A stretch of 64,000 nucleotides of DNA from Diploscapter coronatus (GCA_964036155.1 OZ038423.1:78259249-78323248); one strand, 5' to 3'; shown: positions 37,943 to 51,300, numbered from the stretch's first letter. Notes: generated from the letters alone by a model not told the origin. Translations and numbers: made by a program.

Positions 37943-40900
37943 ATGGAGGACTCACCAATGGGAATTCAGCAACAACAACAACAAGGGTCATTCCCGACAA
38001 ACATCAAGTAGGTTTTTGATCGATCCTTTCTTTCAAAATTCCCTGATTTTTTCTTGTTAAAAGTGGGTCAATTTTTCATGAAACGCTTTTTTGGCGATGA
38101 ACATTTTCAAGCGAAAACGTCGACTTCTATTAAGATATTACGATAAATGCATAGAAAACAAAAGTTCGACTCTAATGCAGTAAAGTTGAATATACTTTTT
38201 CAAAAGCTCAGTTGAATATCAATAATTTCAGTCCATCCGAAGTCGCCCTTCTCCCATCCGGAAACATGCCGAATGGCGGCCCGACTGCGAGTGCAAATTT
38301 CAAAGTGTCAATGTGGCAAAACCGCAATTTCGACAGTGGAGTACAGACCATGTTGCATAGTCAGGTAGATTACAGCAATTTACATGAAACTCATCTTTTG
38401 TTCAGTGTGAAGAATGTGTTGATGAATTCAAAGTTGACGAACTTTCTATGAACCAGGAATAGAGTTAAAATTCAGAATCCGTCAGTGATGTCGACGATGA
38501 CTTCTCTCCATGCGCCTTCACACATGTCTGAACTGTCCGTGTCTGAAGTCGATGCAGGGGAACTCACACATCAGGTAAAATAAGTTTGATAAAAATTATT
38601 AATTTCTAAAAAAAATCCCCCACGAAAATCGTCTTTCTTCTTACAACGTTAATATTCGATGAGAGGACAGTTTGGAATAATTCAAAACTCACTTTCCGTA
38701 TTTTCTTTCAGAAGTTTTTCGAGAAGCCTATAAACATATTTCCGTCTTTACTCCTGCATTTTTTGCTTGAGAAAGTGTCTGACAAAAATTGCGCGAAAAT
38801 CGAATGAAAAACTTCTTTTTCCCTCAAATTCTTTGTTTCTGCCTGTGTTCGTTTTTCTACTGCTTTTATTTATTGCTGCATTTCTTCGCGATAGGTTAAG
38901 ATTGTGAAAACTTAAAGATAGCAAAAAATGATATATCAATCGATAAAACCGAAATTGAACAAAAAGGGTTACAAGAAGATACGATGGCATGAAGATCAAC
39001 TTTATCTCATATTCATTTCTACTTCTATTTCCATTTTAATTTTATTTATAACAACCCCTGTCATTGCGTTATAAAAAATGTCAGAAAATTATCTTTTTAG
39101 CAACAGCAAAAATTCGAGAACATATCATTTTGTGCGGCGAATGCAGTGGATTTCGCGAGTGCTGAACGAGCTCTGCCTGAATTGGTTGCACTGATGCGGG
39201 ACTCTGATGATGTACGAATTACAATCTAAATTTCCCGACAAAATATTGATTTTAAAAATCTTGCCCAAAACTCATTTTTTCAAAAGTGTATGCCCGTGAA
39301 AAGTTCCAGGACAATATTTTCGTCTAAAAATAATGAAAAAGGCCAATTTTTACAGGCAGTTGTATGGAAGGCGATTTACATCATCCAACGGATAGCCAAA
39401 ATGAATGCAGAAATGAAGCAGCCGCGCTGCATCATTCAAGGAACTTCACTCATTCCTGCTCTAAACGAAGTTCTACAGACCAAAAGTGCATCTGGGGTAG
39501 GTATTCAACGAGTATAAAATGACAGCATGACGACAAGTTGCATAGTTAACAGTTTTGAAGTAAAATAATGGATTAGTGAGAAAAATGAAAGACAATTTCG
39601 TAGCATTTTTAATTGACAAGACTTTCCATTTTGAAACCCTTTGATTATTTTTTATATATATTTCAGAGAATAGTCGGTGTGGCTCTATCGACGTTATTCC
39701 ATATTTGTTCACGCAACGAGGGCCTAGCTTCTGTAATTCAACTAGCACATTCCGATACACATTTGCTGCTTGAACTCGTCAAGCATATCAAGTAAGGGTT
39801 TTTTTATGAACTAAAAAGTTTTAAAATATAAAATGAAAGATTTTTATTATGAATATTTGAATTCATCATAGAATTTTCTGAGTTTGACAGATTTAGTCTA
39901 AAAAAAAAATGCGAATCTTCAGCACTGCCCAACATGCCTGTTATCGCTACTCGCTTTTGACTCTGCACTCGATTCTGACCGAGCGGCAACATGGAATTCA
40001 AAGTTTGGAATTTGTGCGGCAAGCTGGCGCATTAACGGTCAGATTTTCTCAATCGATGAACTTTCTTGGAAGTCGAATATTTCAGGCAGTCTCCCGATGG
40101 CTGGACCATGAAAAACACGAGAAGTTGCTGTCTGTAATGATCGACTTGGTGCGATTATTGTGCGATAAAAATCCTGAACAAAGAGTGAGTTTTTGTAGTT
40201 TTTTATTTCGAATTTAAAAACATTTTCAGAACAAGTTCTTCGACCAAAGTGGCATCATCAAACTGCTGCACATCATCGACACTTGTCAATACGAGCATCT
40301 GCTTTGGAGGACGACACAATTGTTGAAGAGCTTTGCAAATTATGTAAGTGCTTTGAAATAATTCACTAGGATGTCTTCATCTCGTGCTTTTTCGCATTTT
40401 TATCATCAGGAAAGTTTATGAACTTCTTCACACTAATAACTAATTCGAAGCCGATTTCTCTCATAGTCGAATTTCTTGATAATAGTTATTCATTCATAAA
40501 GGCATTCTGCCAATTGACGGAGAGCTTAACGATAAAATGTAGAATGTCAATGCAATAAATGATTGAGTGCCACTTAGTTAAGTCCTTCGTCAAATAGATG
40601 TTGCCATCCATAAATTTTGTGAATTTTCATTTAAAAAATCATGTCTATTTCAGAATGCAGAATGGGTTGTTCGAGCAGGTGGTCGTCGAGTGCTGCCCCG
40701 TTTGATGATGCACGCCAGTCCCAAATTGGTGCACTCTGCACTCGAATGTCTTCGGAACATGAGCGATGTGCCTTCGAATGGAGACGACTCGGAAATGCTT
40801 TATGCTTGTTTGCAGTTGATGGGTGAGTTGATCTTCATCATTGTCATTTTGATCTACGACTTGTGAAACGGAATTTTGACAACAGGATTAAAAAATAACA

Positions 40901-43900
40901 AAACAGTGAAAATATTAGAAAATGGAGGTAGATTTTGCTAAGAAATAAATTTTCTCATGCAACTATTCAAAATGATGCTATTTCCGAATAGACTTCTATG
41001 AAAAATCAAAAACTGAACATTTGAGGCTCATCAAACCCAGTGACGACCCTCTACACCGCACAAATCATCTCGAACCAATGTGCCAACAACCGCATCAACA
41101 AGGAATTCCTCGTTAAGAACAATGCAGTTCATTCGCTGATTCGAGTTCTGGCTCAATGCTCGACTGGGTCGGCTGTGAATAGTTCGGACGAGCAACAGAT
41201 TTTGGAGGAGTTAGAGGTGAGATTTTTCAATTTTAACAATGCGATTTTTGAGGTTTTGTATATGAAAATGGTAAATAGGCGAAACTTCAGAAGATTTTTT
41301 CTATTATTTTTATGTAAAATCTTTACTAAATTACATAGTTTTGTGATTAATTTTTGTCGACAATTAATATTTTTGAAAGACTGCTATTTATGTTATTTAT
41401 CTTTCATATGCTTGAAATGATCCTCGTTTAGGAAGGCGTACTTTCGGCTCTTCGACAATTATGCAATGGCCATAGCTTGGAAGATCGAGCTCAGCAGGAA
41501 GTGATGCAGGTTGCCGACCACCTGCTCGCAACCCTCGTCAACATGCGCCCTTTGCTCATTCGACAGACATTATCGGTAGAATTTTTAAAATCTTGTTCAG
41601 TCGAAATTTTAAAGATTGAACTGTTCTATAAATAATGTCTGATTATGCAACATTTGAGAATTATTCTGTTGAAAAGGGGAGAAGAAGAGACTTTAATTCT
41701 GTTCTTTTATTTTAAATCTTTAAGATTCTTTGAATCTGAAAACACATTCAATGGGTTTTTTGTTATCAATTCATTTCTATACTTTAGATATTATGGAAAT
41801 CCGCCCGCCAGTCGAGCAACCTCCCCATATTCCGTGATTTGCGAATGGAAAGGCCTGCGATGGCGGGTCCTTCCGTCGGGTTCGTCGAGCAAATCGTCCA
41901 TATTCTTCAAGTCTCTTGCAACCAATTGCCTCAGGTATTCAATTTTTGGTTTCTTGTATTTTTTACCCCCTTTTTTCTCTTCCCCTTGCTATTTTCCAGA
42001 AAAGGGGATAAAAAGTAAGAGGTCGAGTTTTCACATTGAAATAAAAAACATTCAATTTTTAGACGTTGATCGTTGAAAATGTGAAACTGTCAGATCTAAT
42101 GGTGTATTCGATGAATACTCTACAGCTCTTGGCCAGTGACCGTGGGCTTTTGCAACAGGTACGTTATTTTACCTATTTTAGAAAATTTGAAAACGTCAAT
42201 GATACAAAATATATAATGAAATTTCATTAGAAGGAAGACATATCTTCAAACTCTCCTATAACCTCTAAGATTTTAGCGCCTTAGATGTCATGCAATCTTC
42301 AATTGACTTTATTTTAGTATAAATCATTCATTTTCAGGTAGTCTATTTCCTGCAACAGTCAGACTTCATCTCGCCCGAAGGCCTTTCGAATCTTCTTCCT
42401 GTCTTCGTTCTGCAACAATCGGTTATCGAAGATGCAACGTTGAAGAAGTCCGCCTTGTCATTCATAAATTCCATCGTCTGTCATCCGGAGGTATTTTTTA
42501 TTATATTCTTCTGCATACATAATTTTATTGATACGTAACGACATATAAAGAAAAATAATCTAAAGCTAGAGATCGTTCTCCTACTCTATTCTATCCCTTC
42601 ACAACATTTTATTATATCAGCATAAACTCAGACTACGATTTTTAATCATTTTTTACAAATAACTTTCAGATGGCAGCATATTTCGGTCATAGTCAAGAAT
42701 TGATGAATTTGCTGAAGAGATATGCGAGGCATTCTAATCAGGACATTGGTAAGATTTATCTAAATTTTATGGCAACTTGGAAACCATAAGCCCTCAAGCC
42801 ATGCGAAATAGTATGGGAAAAGAAACCTTACCTTCCAATATCCTCCCCTAACCATACACTATTGCGCATTGGCTTAAGGGCTTGAAGGCTTGTGACTTCC
42901 AAATAGCCAATTTTATAAACTCCACTAATAGAAAACGTGGCTGAATTTGGCATATTCGGAGTTGAAACCTCTACTTTACCTATTTAGATCCATTATGATA
43001 ATGTAAAGACTAAAATTATCGTTTTTTTTTTTTAAGTTTTAATTTTAGTCCGGTTATCCGAATCAGCCTGTCGAACTGTTATGCTTGGGGGTGAGGCTCC
43101 TCGAAATCACGTTCCCCCACTTCCACTTCAGCAACATCAGCAACAACAACAATTGCCTTATCAATATGCAGGCAAACATCCGTCCACTCCGAATCGACAA
43201 CAGGTTCAGGCGGGCAATATCTATGTAAGCCTATTTTGAGAATTTACGCTATCCTCTAAATATAAATTGAAAAAAATGAAAAGTACGATTATAGCTAAAT
43301 TATATCAAATTGATGCTCTATTAAAATGAATTACTCCTTTTCTTTGCAAATTTTTGAAATTTGATTTATGATTTTAAATTTAGAGAGATTTTGATTTTGA
43401 CAGTTTCAGACCTCAGCTTCTAGCAGTGCACAGCCATCCTCTGCTCCATCGCCCTTGCCGATGAATTACGACGCAATTGAAGGCGCCGGAGAGCAATGGT
43501 CAAAGGTATTAGTTTCATTCATTCATTTATTCTAATTTTTAAATTTGAATTCCTTAGGATTTCAATAGTACGAATCTGATGGACGACCCATTCGCATCAT
43601 CATATGCATCAAGCCTATGCAATTCCGGACAATCCCAAATGATTATGCCGCAAGATGCAGCAAATTTGAATACAGAAGGCAATTATTCTAAAAAAGAGTA
43701 GAGCCATAAAGAAAAAGCTAATTTTAGCATCCCAAATGATGCCAATCGACGATAAATCTGTATTGCCTGGAGAAGCTATGGCCTCTCAGCCTTATTATAA
43801 TCGGACAGGTAGATAGCTTATTATTTTTGGAACTAAAGCTGATCTTCGTACTAGTTTGTATTCATTTTCCCCTAGAGATCTTCGAAACTCAGCAAAATCA

Positions 43901-44347
43901 AGCTGGATACACTAACTTTTCTCATTCAATTGCAAAAAATCGAATAATTGGCAAAATGAATGAATTTCAGCCCCAATGCCATATTCAGCCTCAACGATGG
44001 ACCATATTCCTATGGACGACTCCTCGGGCTACCTCCCGTCCACCTCCTCCTTGCCAATCAACCCAGTCCACTCCGCCTATCCACTGCACCACAATCAGCC
44101 CTCCTCATCCAGCTATCATCATCACCTTCCTCCTCATCCCAATTATTCCCTACAATCATACGACACGTCATCTCAAAATTGGAATACAACATCCCCCGTT
44201 TATCCTTACCCGCAAAATGCCAACTACCCACAACAACCTCCCTACAATTCAATGACTCAAGATCCAACTTCGTATGGACATCCAAATTACAACAGCCAAC
44301 CAAGATACAATCCAAACTATCCTAGCTATAATAATGGTCGGTATTAA
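37943..44347 (+). CDS. divergent beta-catenin (armadillo protein), 940 aa, BAR-1-like
   Basis: Twenty-one exons join in frame: 37943-38007, 38232-38364, 38476-38574, 39101-39211, 39356-39496, 39667-39791, 39923-40037, 40086-40184, 40230-40343, 40654-40822, 41041-41216, 41432-41575, 41788-41934, 42063-42158, 42338-42490, 42670-42748, 43049-43224, 43404-43505, 43558-43678, 43728-43808 and 43971-44347. The N-terminal VSMWQNRNFDSGVQTMLHS resembles the beta-catenin W-Q-x-x-x-x-DSG degron. Armadillo repeats span the middle. QYEHLLWRTTQLLKSFA matches TYEKLLWTTSRVLKVLS, LVHSALECLRNMSD matches LVQNCLWTLRNLSD, and AQIISNQCANNRINKEFLV matches AGILSNLTCNNYKNKMMV. The C-terminus is Pro/Tyr/Ser-rich with a Gln run, as expected for an activation tail. 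The protein should act in Wnt signalling, possibly in adhesion. BAR-1 is favoured over HMP-2 by the degron and the long tail. Confidence 0.88.
42775..42902. mobile_element. foldback MITE with ACTTGGAAACC end, copy 1
   Basis: Left arm ACTTGGAAACCATAAGCCCT then CAAGCCATGCGAAATAGTAT. Right arm ATACACTATTGCGCATTGGC then GGCTTGTGACTTCCAA. It matches the reverse complement of 52296-52405 and lies in a beta-catenin intron. Confidence 0.75.
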
Positions 44348-45410
44348 ATTTGCTGATGTCATATTTTACAAAAGTATGCATTGAGTTGAGAAACAATCTT
44401 ACAAGCAAAGTTCTTGTAAATTTTATTTAAATTCTTCGAATCACAATATTTTTATGCATAAATTTCATAATATATTTTATGAATAGAAGGTAACTTCGTT
44501 CCAATCTAAAAGGTGATCTTCATCAAAAATTGATCATCTGCACACGATTTTTTCTCAACTCAGTATTTTTCAAATCCTCGCAGCTGCCATTTTCCTTGTA
44601 AGCATTCGAATCCCCCCAGACTGTGATACACTTATTGATTTGTATTATCTAATTATCTAATACGAGCTCAATTTCCAGGGTTCGACGCGACTTGTACCAA
44701 AATTTACGAGGGAAGCCCCTATAATTTTTTTTGCATAAATCACTCTCTTTGTGGTACAAATCGCCTCCGACCCCAATTCCCCATTCGTCCATGACAGATA
44801 TTTATTTGATGACATTCTAGTCAAATCAATGCGAAATTGCATAACACGGTAGAGATTTCTCAGGGTGCGTTCGTACGTTTGGCAGCGTATCAGTGTCAAA
44901 ATGAGGAAATAGGATGAAAAGGGGAAAGGAGGAAAACAAAATTTCTCGATATCGAACGTTTTTATGTCAAATTGTTAGACTTTTTTCACTTTGCAAAATG
45001 CATTGTGTACTTGTCTTCGGTTTTCTCCTATTTATGTGCCGCTATTTTTTCACACTTGACATTGACACGATGTCAAAAAGTATGAACGCACCTTCAATCT
45101 TTCAATTGAAAACCCATGATTCTAATTCTAATAAATAAATTTAAACTTTGTGTATTTTAAGAAGAATAATGACGTCGTGTCGTGGTAGATATATTAACCT
45201 ATCTTATCTGGCTTATAAAAATCAATTATACTTTCTCTTTGAAATATAGAAAAATCAAGAATCAGCCCAAAATATTCTTTGGATTGATAAGTGCTTTTTA
45301 ATAGTCTCCTATTTTCTCTTATCAGTCCTAGGCTCTACTTCAGAACTGGCCTGGCATTTATTTCGTCGTTATTTTGAACGGCTGGTCTTGTCTTTAAAAA
45401 ACCCTTTAGG
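44348..45410. other. intergenic, holds a MITE
   Basis: The beta-catenin 3' UTR comes first, then the element at 44861-45094, then the acetyltransferase promoter. No further exon is seen. Confidence 0.5.
44861..45094. mobile_element. foldback MITE with GGGTGCGTTCGTAC end, copy 2
   Basis: Left end CAGGGTGCGTTCGTACGTTT, right end AAAAAGTATGAACGCACCTT. Inner arms GTATCAGTGTCAAAAT and TTGACATTGACACGAT pair. It shares its end with 25248-25402, but the interior is longer (234 bp). Confidence 0.7.
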
Positions 45411-46258
45411 ATGGCTTCGGATAGTGTTACGATTCGAGAAGCAGTTCCTGAAGATGCAGCTCATTTTATGCTCACGATCAGAGAGTTAGCCGAGTTCGAG
45501 AAGATGCCGGAATGCGTTGAAATGACCGAGGAAAAACTGGCTGCTGATTTTAAGCGAGGAGCCTGGCATGGGCTCATTGCTTTCGATTCTGATGGGGCTC
45601 CTGCTGGGACGGTTATGTACTACTTTGGCTACAGCACTTGGCTTGGACAATATATTCACATGGAAGGTATGCTATTCTTCTTGCATTTATGTTTTGGCTT
45701 CCCGTATAAAAGCCGCGCACTAGCAAAATAGGGATAAGAGAGTAGGGGCTCGGTAGGTTAGGCTAACTTTTTTCTAGAAATACTCTGCACACATGCTGCT
45801 CATCATTCTGAGACCAACACATAGCCTACCTTTCCCTAGCCCTTGTATACAATCATATAGATTTGACAAGTGTACCATTTTTACAAGAAGCCTATGATTT
45901 GTATGAGATTATTTTAGATCTCTATGTTCGCCAGAATTACCGAAGAAGAAAGATTGGAATGAAACTTTGGGTTGAATTGGCTAAAGTTAGATATTTTAAG
46001 GCATAGATAAACTTGACCATTTAAATTATTTCGATCGCCAAGAAACTGAACTGTCCCCGACTTCAGTGGAACGTCCTCGATTGGAACAAAAATGCGATCA
46101 AATTTTATGAAACGGTTTGTCATTTTTCCTAATCAAAACCAAATTCATTGCCGGTTTATTTTTAGACAAGCTGCCAAAATTTGACAGAATCCGAAGGCTG
46201 GTTAGCCTATCGAATGACCACTGAAGATATCAAGAAACTCGCGGAAACTCAGATTTAG
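45411..46258 (+). CDS. GNAT acetyltransferase, SSAT2/thialysine N-acetyltransferase type, 162 aa
   Basis: Exons 45411-45666, 45918-45985, 46043-46114 and 46166-46258 join in frame. The fold begins VTIREAVPEDAAHFMLTIRE, followed by a beta-hairpin (GTVMYYFGYSTWLGQYIHME). The acetyl-CoA loop region is DLYVRQNYRRRKIGMKLW (R-x-x-x-I-G family pattern). LQWNVLDWNKNAIKFYE follows, typical of SSAT enzymes, and the protein ends in TESEGWLAYRMTTEDIKKLA. Length and order match the nematode enzyme that acetylates thialysine and related lysine analogues. An acceptor (CCCTTTAG) lies one base before the ATG, which suggests spliced-leader addition. The second intron uses an unusual acceptor (CGCCAAG). Confidence 0.9.
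45752..45843. repeat. short foldback in acetyltransferase intron
   Basis: GGGGCTCGGTAGGTTAGGCT on the left is an imperfect inverted copy of CATAGCCTACCTTTCCCTAG on the right. It may be a decayed MITE. Confidence 0.4.
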
Positions 46259-46366
46259 GATTCTAATTGTTTTAAATGTTTAATCGAATAGCGTTTTATG
46301 CCATCATTTCATTTTGTTAGGTACTTTTCAAAATTTCACAATTATTCTCGTTTTATTTTGTTGAAA

Positions 46367-46529
46367 TGGCCTCCTGTATCATACACTGCTGGAACACTGA
46401 CACTGCCTATAAAAGACGCCGACTCTTTTTCTTATTTCCCCCCTTTGCCTACGCTCTCTCGTCCTAAAATCCGGTGTCTAATACAGACGGTGTCGGTGCT
46501 CCGGCGGTGTATAATACAGCAGGCCTGTT
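46367..46529. mobile_element. foldback MITE with about 55-bp arms
   Basis: Left arm GGCCTCCTGTATCATACACT then GACACTGCCTATAAAAGACG. Right arm CGGTGTCTAATACAGACGGT then GTGTATAATACAGCAGGCC. It lies between the convergent acetyltransferase and SF3B5 genes. Confidence 0.7.
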
Positions 46530-46625
46530 GAAATTGAAATAAACTTGCAAAAGAGGAGATCGTAATTCAAAATGTAATAAATATGTCAAAAACGGAGGGA
46601 AAACGAACGATATTCGATATTTTCT

Positions 46626-47314
46626 TCAGTCGTCGAGAGGACTCTTCTCGGGAGGCGGGCCGCACGGCTGTATCATTCGATTCAGCAGGTTGAAACGGGT
46701 TCTCAAACAATTAAATCATAGTAGCTTTTTTCTTTTTAAGTTCCCACTGATTTTCATGGAATTATTACTTTGAAAAGCAGAATTATAATCCCAGGTTCTA
46801 TCGATTTTTTAAAATATAACTTTCGTTTCGATTTCAACTTTGAAAAATTGAACGCGATCTCAGGAGTGATGAAAACATTCAATTTGAAAATGGTGAAAAT
46901 TTTAAAAATAAAGATAAACATTTACCTGGCCCTGGATTCATTCTCGACGATGGCCATGAAGGAGTTGAGGTCGGGGTGACTGGCCAGAGAGGCGCGCGTG
47001 TCGCGGTGATGGTTCGTCAGCCATTCGTATCTGAAATTAAAAAAATGACTTCATTTGAAAATTTAGTAGCATAGCTTTTCTGTAAAGATAATTGTCAAAA
47101 CTTCTTTTACTTTCTACCAGAGATCATTTTTCAAAAAAGTAGACATTCAAATATATCTTGCAAAGGATTTAGAATCTATTAATCTTTGCCAAGTCTTTTT
47201 TCAGCTAAATACAATTTTATACCTGCTAGTATCCGCATGACCACATCCGGTGTACTTGGACTGCAGATGCTCCAACTGAGCCAAAACGTGGTACCTCTCG
47301 CCTGGCGCAGCCAT
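46626..47314 (-). CDS. SF3B5: splicing factor 3b subunit 5 (SF3b10), 90 aa
   Basis: Three minus-strand exons join in frame: 47223-47314, 46926-47030 and 46626-46701. The protein aligns end to end with human SF3B5. RYHVLAQLEHLQSKYTGCGH matches RYTIHSQLEHLQSKYIGTGH, YEWLTNHHRDT matches WEWLVNQHRDS, FMAIVENESRARTRFN matches FAIAENESKARVRFN, and RMIQPCGPPPEK matches KMLQPCGPPADK. It is a core subunit of the SF3b complex of the U2 snRNP, which recognises the intron branch point in the nucleus. Length is within a few residues of the human protein. The last intron ends in GAG rather than CAG. Confidence 0.96.
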
Positions 47315-48369
47315 TATCCTAGAAAATAATTGCAACTAAAAATTTGATTTGATTCAGATAGGTATGATTAGGGATTTTATAACCCTTAAAATAGAAAAAA
47401 AACATGTTGAATTCAAAAATTTCAATTTATTTAATATCATTAGACGCCTAGAATCTCGAAAAATGCAGGAAAAAACCTCGAATAAAATCCAAACATGCAT
47501 GAAAAATGCATAAATCAGTCAAATTCGAAGAAAATTCATGTAATTTAAAAATATTGTCGGTAAAAAATAATGAACTTTCCAAGAATCTAAAAAAATGCAT
47601 AAGTAAATCTAGTATGAGGAAAAGCGAATCTGATATTCGAGTGGAGTGCTGATTTGTTTCACGAAAATTTAACCGCGTTTGAGTTTGAAGTGAGGATAAG
47701 AGTTTGAAGTAATACAGTGTCTAATGAGAAATACTAATGGAAAAGGTAGTAACTTGGAAAAGTATCCAAGTGCAAACATAGCAAATTGTGTGAGAAAATA
47801 TGATATTTGTGGCTACTTGTAAACTTTTCCAAATCGCCTTGAAAATGAGTATCTACAAGTGTCGAAAACCACCTGCATGTGCTTACATGAAAATGAACGC
47901 GTTTAGTTGTGCATCTACAATTGCAATTTGTTTGTGATTGTGTATGGCGTGCTCACCAGCAGAAAGAATAACCGTAGAATTCATGACTAAAGCAGTCAGA
48001 CGTCAACAAACTATCAACCAATCTCAGTGCATCAAATCTATGACTTTAAGAAGTAGCATGAAATGTTTGAAAGAGCGATGAAATTTCAGATATTGCAACT
48101 TGATGAAAATGAAACCTTCTGCAAAAAGGCCATCATATCACACTCCATCATTTTGTACAAATCAGCTACATGTTTTTGAGGAAATCAAAAATTGTCCAAT
48201 CTCTACAAGTAGATGAGTATAATTTCAGGTTATTTTTTACAGAAAGTAGTTAAAAAGGCCTCTTATATTCCACACCCACACCCACTTTTTTCCTTTCCCT
48301 ACTATCTCCTCAAAAAGTGAGTGTGAAATACGAAAGATTGGCTAGAAATGCAACTAGCGACGAATGGAT
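47315..48369. other. intergenic, no gene seen
   Basis: About 1 kb of AT-rich spacer between two minus-strand genes. It contains only the foldback at 48257-48340. Confidence 0.5.
48257..48340. mobile_element. foldback MITE with TATTCCACACCCACACCCAC arm, copy 2
   Basis: GGCCTCTTATATTCCACACC pairs with AGTGTGAAATACGAAAGATT. It shares length and both arms with 30384-30470 and lies 30 bases beyond the TMEM104 stop codon. Confidence 0.75.
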
Positions 48370-51300
48370 CTAAAATCTGATACCCAAAATGTTCATAGTG
48401 ACAATGCCGATGGCGAGCACAGCCCAGGAGAAGATGGCGTAGATCCAGGCATTCGACTGGAAAGGCGACTGATTTCGCTTCGGAACCGGGAAATTCAACT
48501 CGGAACGAGCCTGTTGCCGCGCGGCCATCACAAGAAGGCACGGAATAATGAATTGAACACCGACACCTGCAAAATAATACAAAAAGTTAGGTAAAATAAC
48601 TAAATTAATTATTCAGCATCAGTACTTTCATGAAAATGTGATTGCTTGATATTACGATGTTTCAAAATTTATGGAATTTTGATACAAATTTTTACATGAC
48701 TAAATAAAAGATTAATATAAATAACAAAAATACCATACCAGGATAACTTCCAGTGACACTCGCAAGTAAAAGAACGTTGTCTGTGAGGAGACTGATAATC
48801 GTCGGCAGAGATAGGACGAGAAGAGGGATTAGAAGGGCGTTTAGTCGTTTCTGAAATGGGATTCATCGTAATCATAAAGAATCCTCGAAAACTATTCAGT
48901 TTCGAATTGGAAATCTATAAAATCTGTGAATTATCCTTGATTGTAGAGAAAGTCTATTAATTTCACAAATTAGAAATCGAATTTGGAGCGAAATAGCGAG
49001 TCGCGTAGAAGAGGAACGAGACAAATAACGTAATTTTTGGATATCGACGTTCTCTCCAACCAATAATACATAAAAATCAAAAGTACCTCATATCTGACGG
49101 CAGAAAGTGACCTCGTCCTCGTTGGTGAGGCCCTGAGTGGTTCGTCATCTGCGTCCAAATCAGAACTGTTTTCCTGGCGCAATAGTGATTCTTCTTCGAT
49201 TCGGCTGCAAGAATCAAATAAAAATCATATTTTCAAAGATTCTTGTAAAATTAGCATTCCTTTAGATAAAAATGGTTCAAAAATCGGAGCTCAAAATAAG
49301 ATTACGAGAAAATGATGTACCCATTATTCGGAATGAGTAGATCCCTGAGAACGTTCAAATTGTTGATGAGAGTGATTGCCACGATCGGATAATTTGTCGT
49401 CAGAGTAAAAACTGGGAATAGAGCCAGGAAAGTGTCGATTACCGTGAATAGCATATCCTTGTGTTCATCGTGCAGGAAATTCAGCGTATAGACGTCCTGG
49501 AATAAAGATTCGTTTTTGAGTAAATTAATATTGAATGAAAATGGGCAACAAATGAAATTTTACCAAAACATGATCGAACGCAAAAGATCCTGTCAATGAG
49601 AGAGTGTAGTAGAACAAAGCAACCACGACATAGACACCCATCAGACGAGTGAAAATGGAGTCTTTGCTTCTGAAAATTTCGATTTGAAAAATGCACGTAT
49701 AAAACAGAAAGGCGACATTTTTTCAGTTACAAAAGTGCCAGTTATTTTGGTAGCAGAAAACGCCTTCGAAAGATAAGTGATATTTTCAATAAGTTATAAA
49801 AAAAAAAATTTTTTAAATAAATAAATAAAAGGAATTCCCCACGTCATAGGTGTAACGAGAGAAGGCAGACTGTGGTGGCACATGAACGCATAGACAGCGG
49901 CGCCAAACAGAGAACTGAAACTATGGATGTCCGCTGCGGGGGGATGGCCGGCTGCTCCGTCCGTGATCAGCTGCATAGACGCAAGCACGATCATTAGACC
50001 GAAAGCTGAACACGGAATTTATGGAATTAAGAAATTTCGTGATCTTGTAATATCGAACGTTCTCAACCAAATGATATTTCTATCAGATATCTAAATTTAT
50101 TCAAAATTTTCTAACGATTTATAGAATAATAAACTTTACAAAAAAAAAACCCCCGTAAAAATACCTGTCCATCTTGAAACCGTCGTAGCCAACTGAATGT
50201 ATTTGGTCTTTGTAATCCCCGCAAGAACCATCGGAAGACAGATTCCGATGAAACCGAGCACGCACAGACGGTAAACTGGAAAATAACAACATTTAAAAGA
50301 GTGAAAATCTGCACCGTTGCTGCCAAATTTTTCAATGGAGGGCATTGATTGTAAATCTTGTCGAAAATAAACCAAGATTTAAAAGGAATTTAAGACTTCA
50401 CAAAATGACGTACCCATGAATCGAGTCATTAACGAAGGCATCCAGTCCTGACAAGGGTCGCTCGATTTCACCGATGACGAGTTTACATGCGAACTGAAAA
50501 TATGTAAATAATTCTCGAGTTAAAAATGAACTCACCAAAGCAGATTCATGAAACTTTTCGGAACTGTCGTCGAGTAAATCGCCAAATCACCGAACAAGTA
50601 GACGTTCAATGAAATGTACGAGAAGATGAGGCCCCACTTGGAGAGGAACATCGACGCCATTTGACTCTGGAAAATTTAGACAAAATTCCATTTGAAATTT
50701 TCGATATCTTCGATTTCCTGATTCATCATAACCAAAATTCAACGAATATAAGAAAGGTATGATGGTCAGACCAGTGAATTTGCCAGGTTTATAAAATTGC
50801 AACTCACAAATTCAACCCGCTGCGTGATTTCGAACGACGATCGTCCACCTTCAACAACGACCTCATCTGAATCTCCCAAATCGTCTTCTTCGCCTTCTCG
50901 TCTCTGCTTCGCTTTGATTGCATTCGCCACAGATAGGCATTCGATCACGTATGTTGCTGATATGTAGCTGAAATATAACTTGGAGATCCCAGGATAAAAT
51001 TCAATATGCAAGTTTTCCCAGAAAAAACTCCATTATCACGTATTTTTCATTGACTTTTTGCTGTTAAGTTGAAAATATCGATCGAGAAAAAAACCAAGTT
51101 ACCTGACTAAACAAGAGATGGACAGAAGAACGATAGAGAGCACCCAACCCGCACTCTGGAAAGCCTTCGGCAGGGCCAATGCACCCGTTCCGACTATCAG
51201 GTTGAAAATGTACAGCAGGCCTATCTGCAACAATTACTTTTATCGCTTCATTTAATTGGAAATTTCAAATCCTGCATTTTTCACCGATTTATGACTAACT

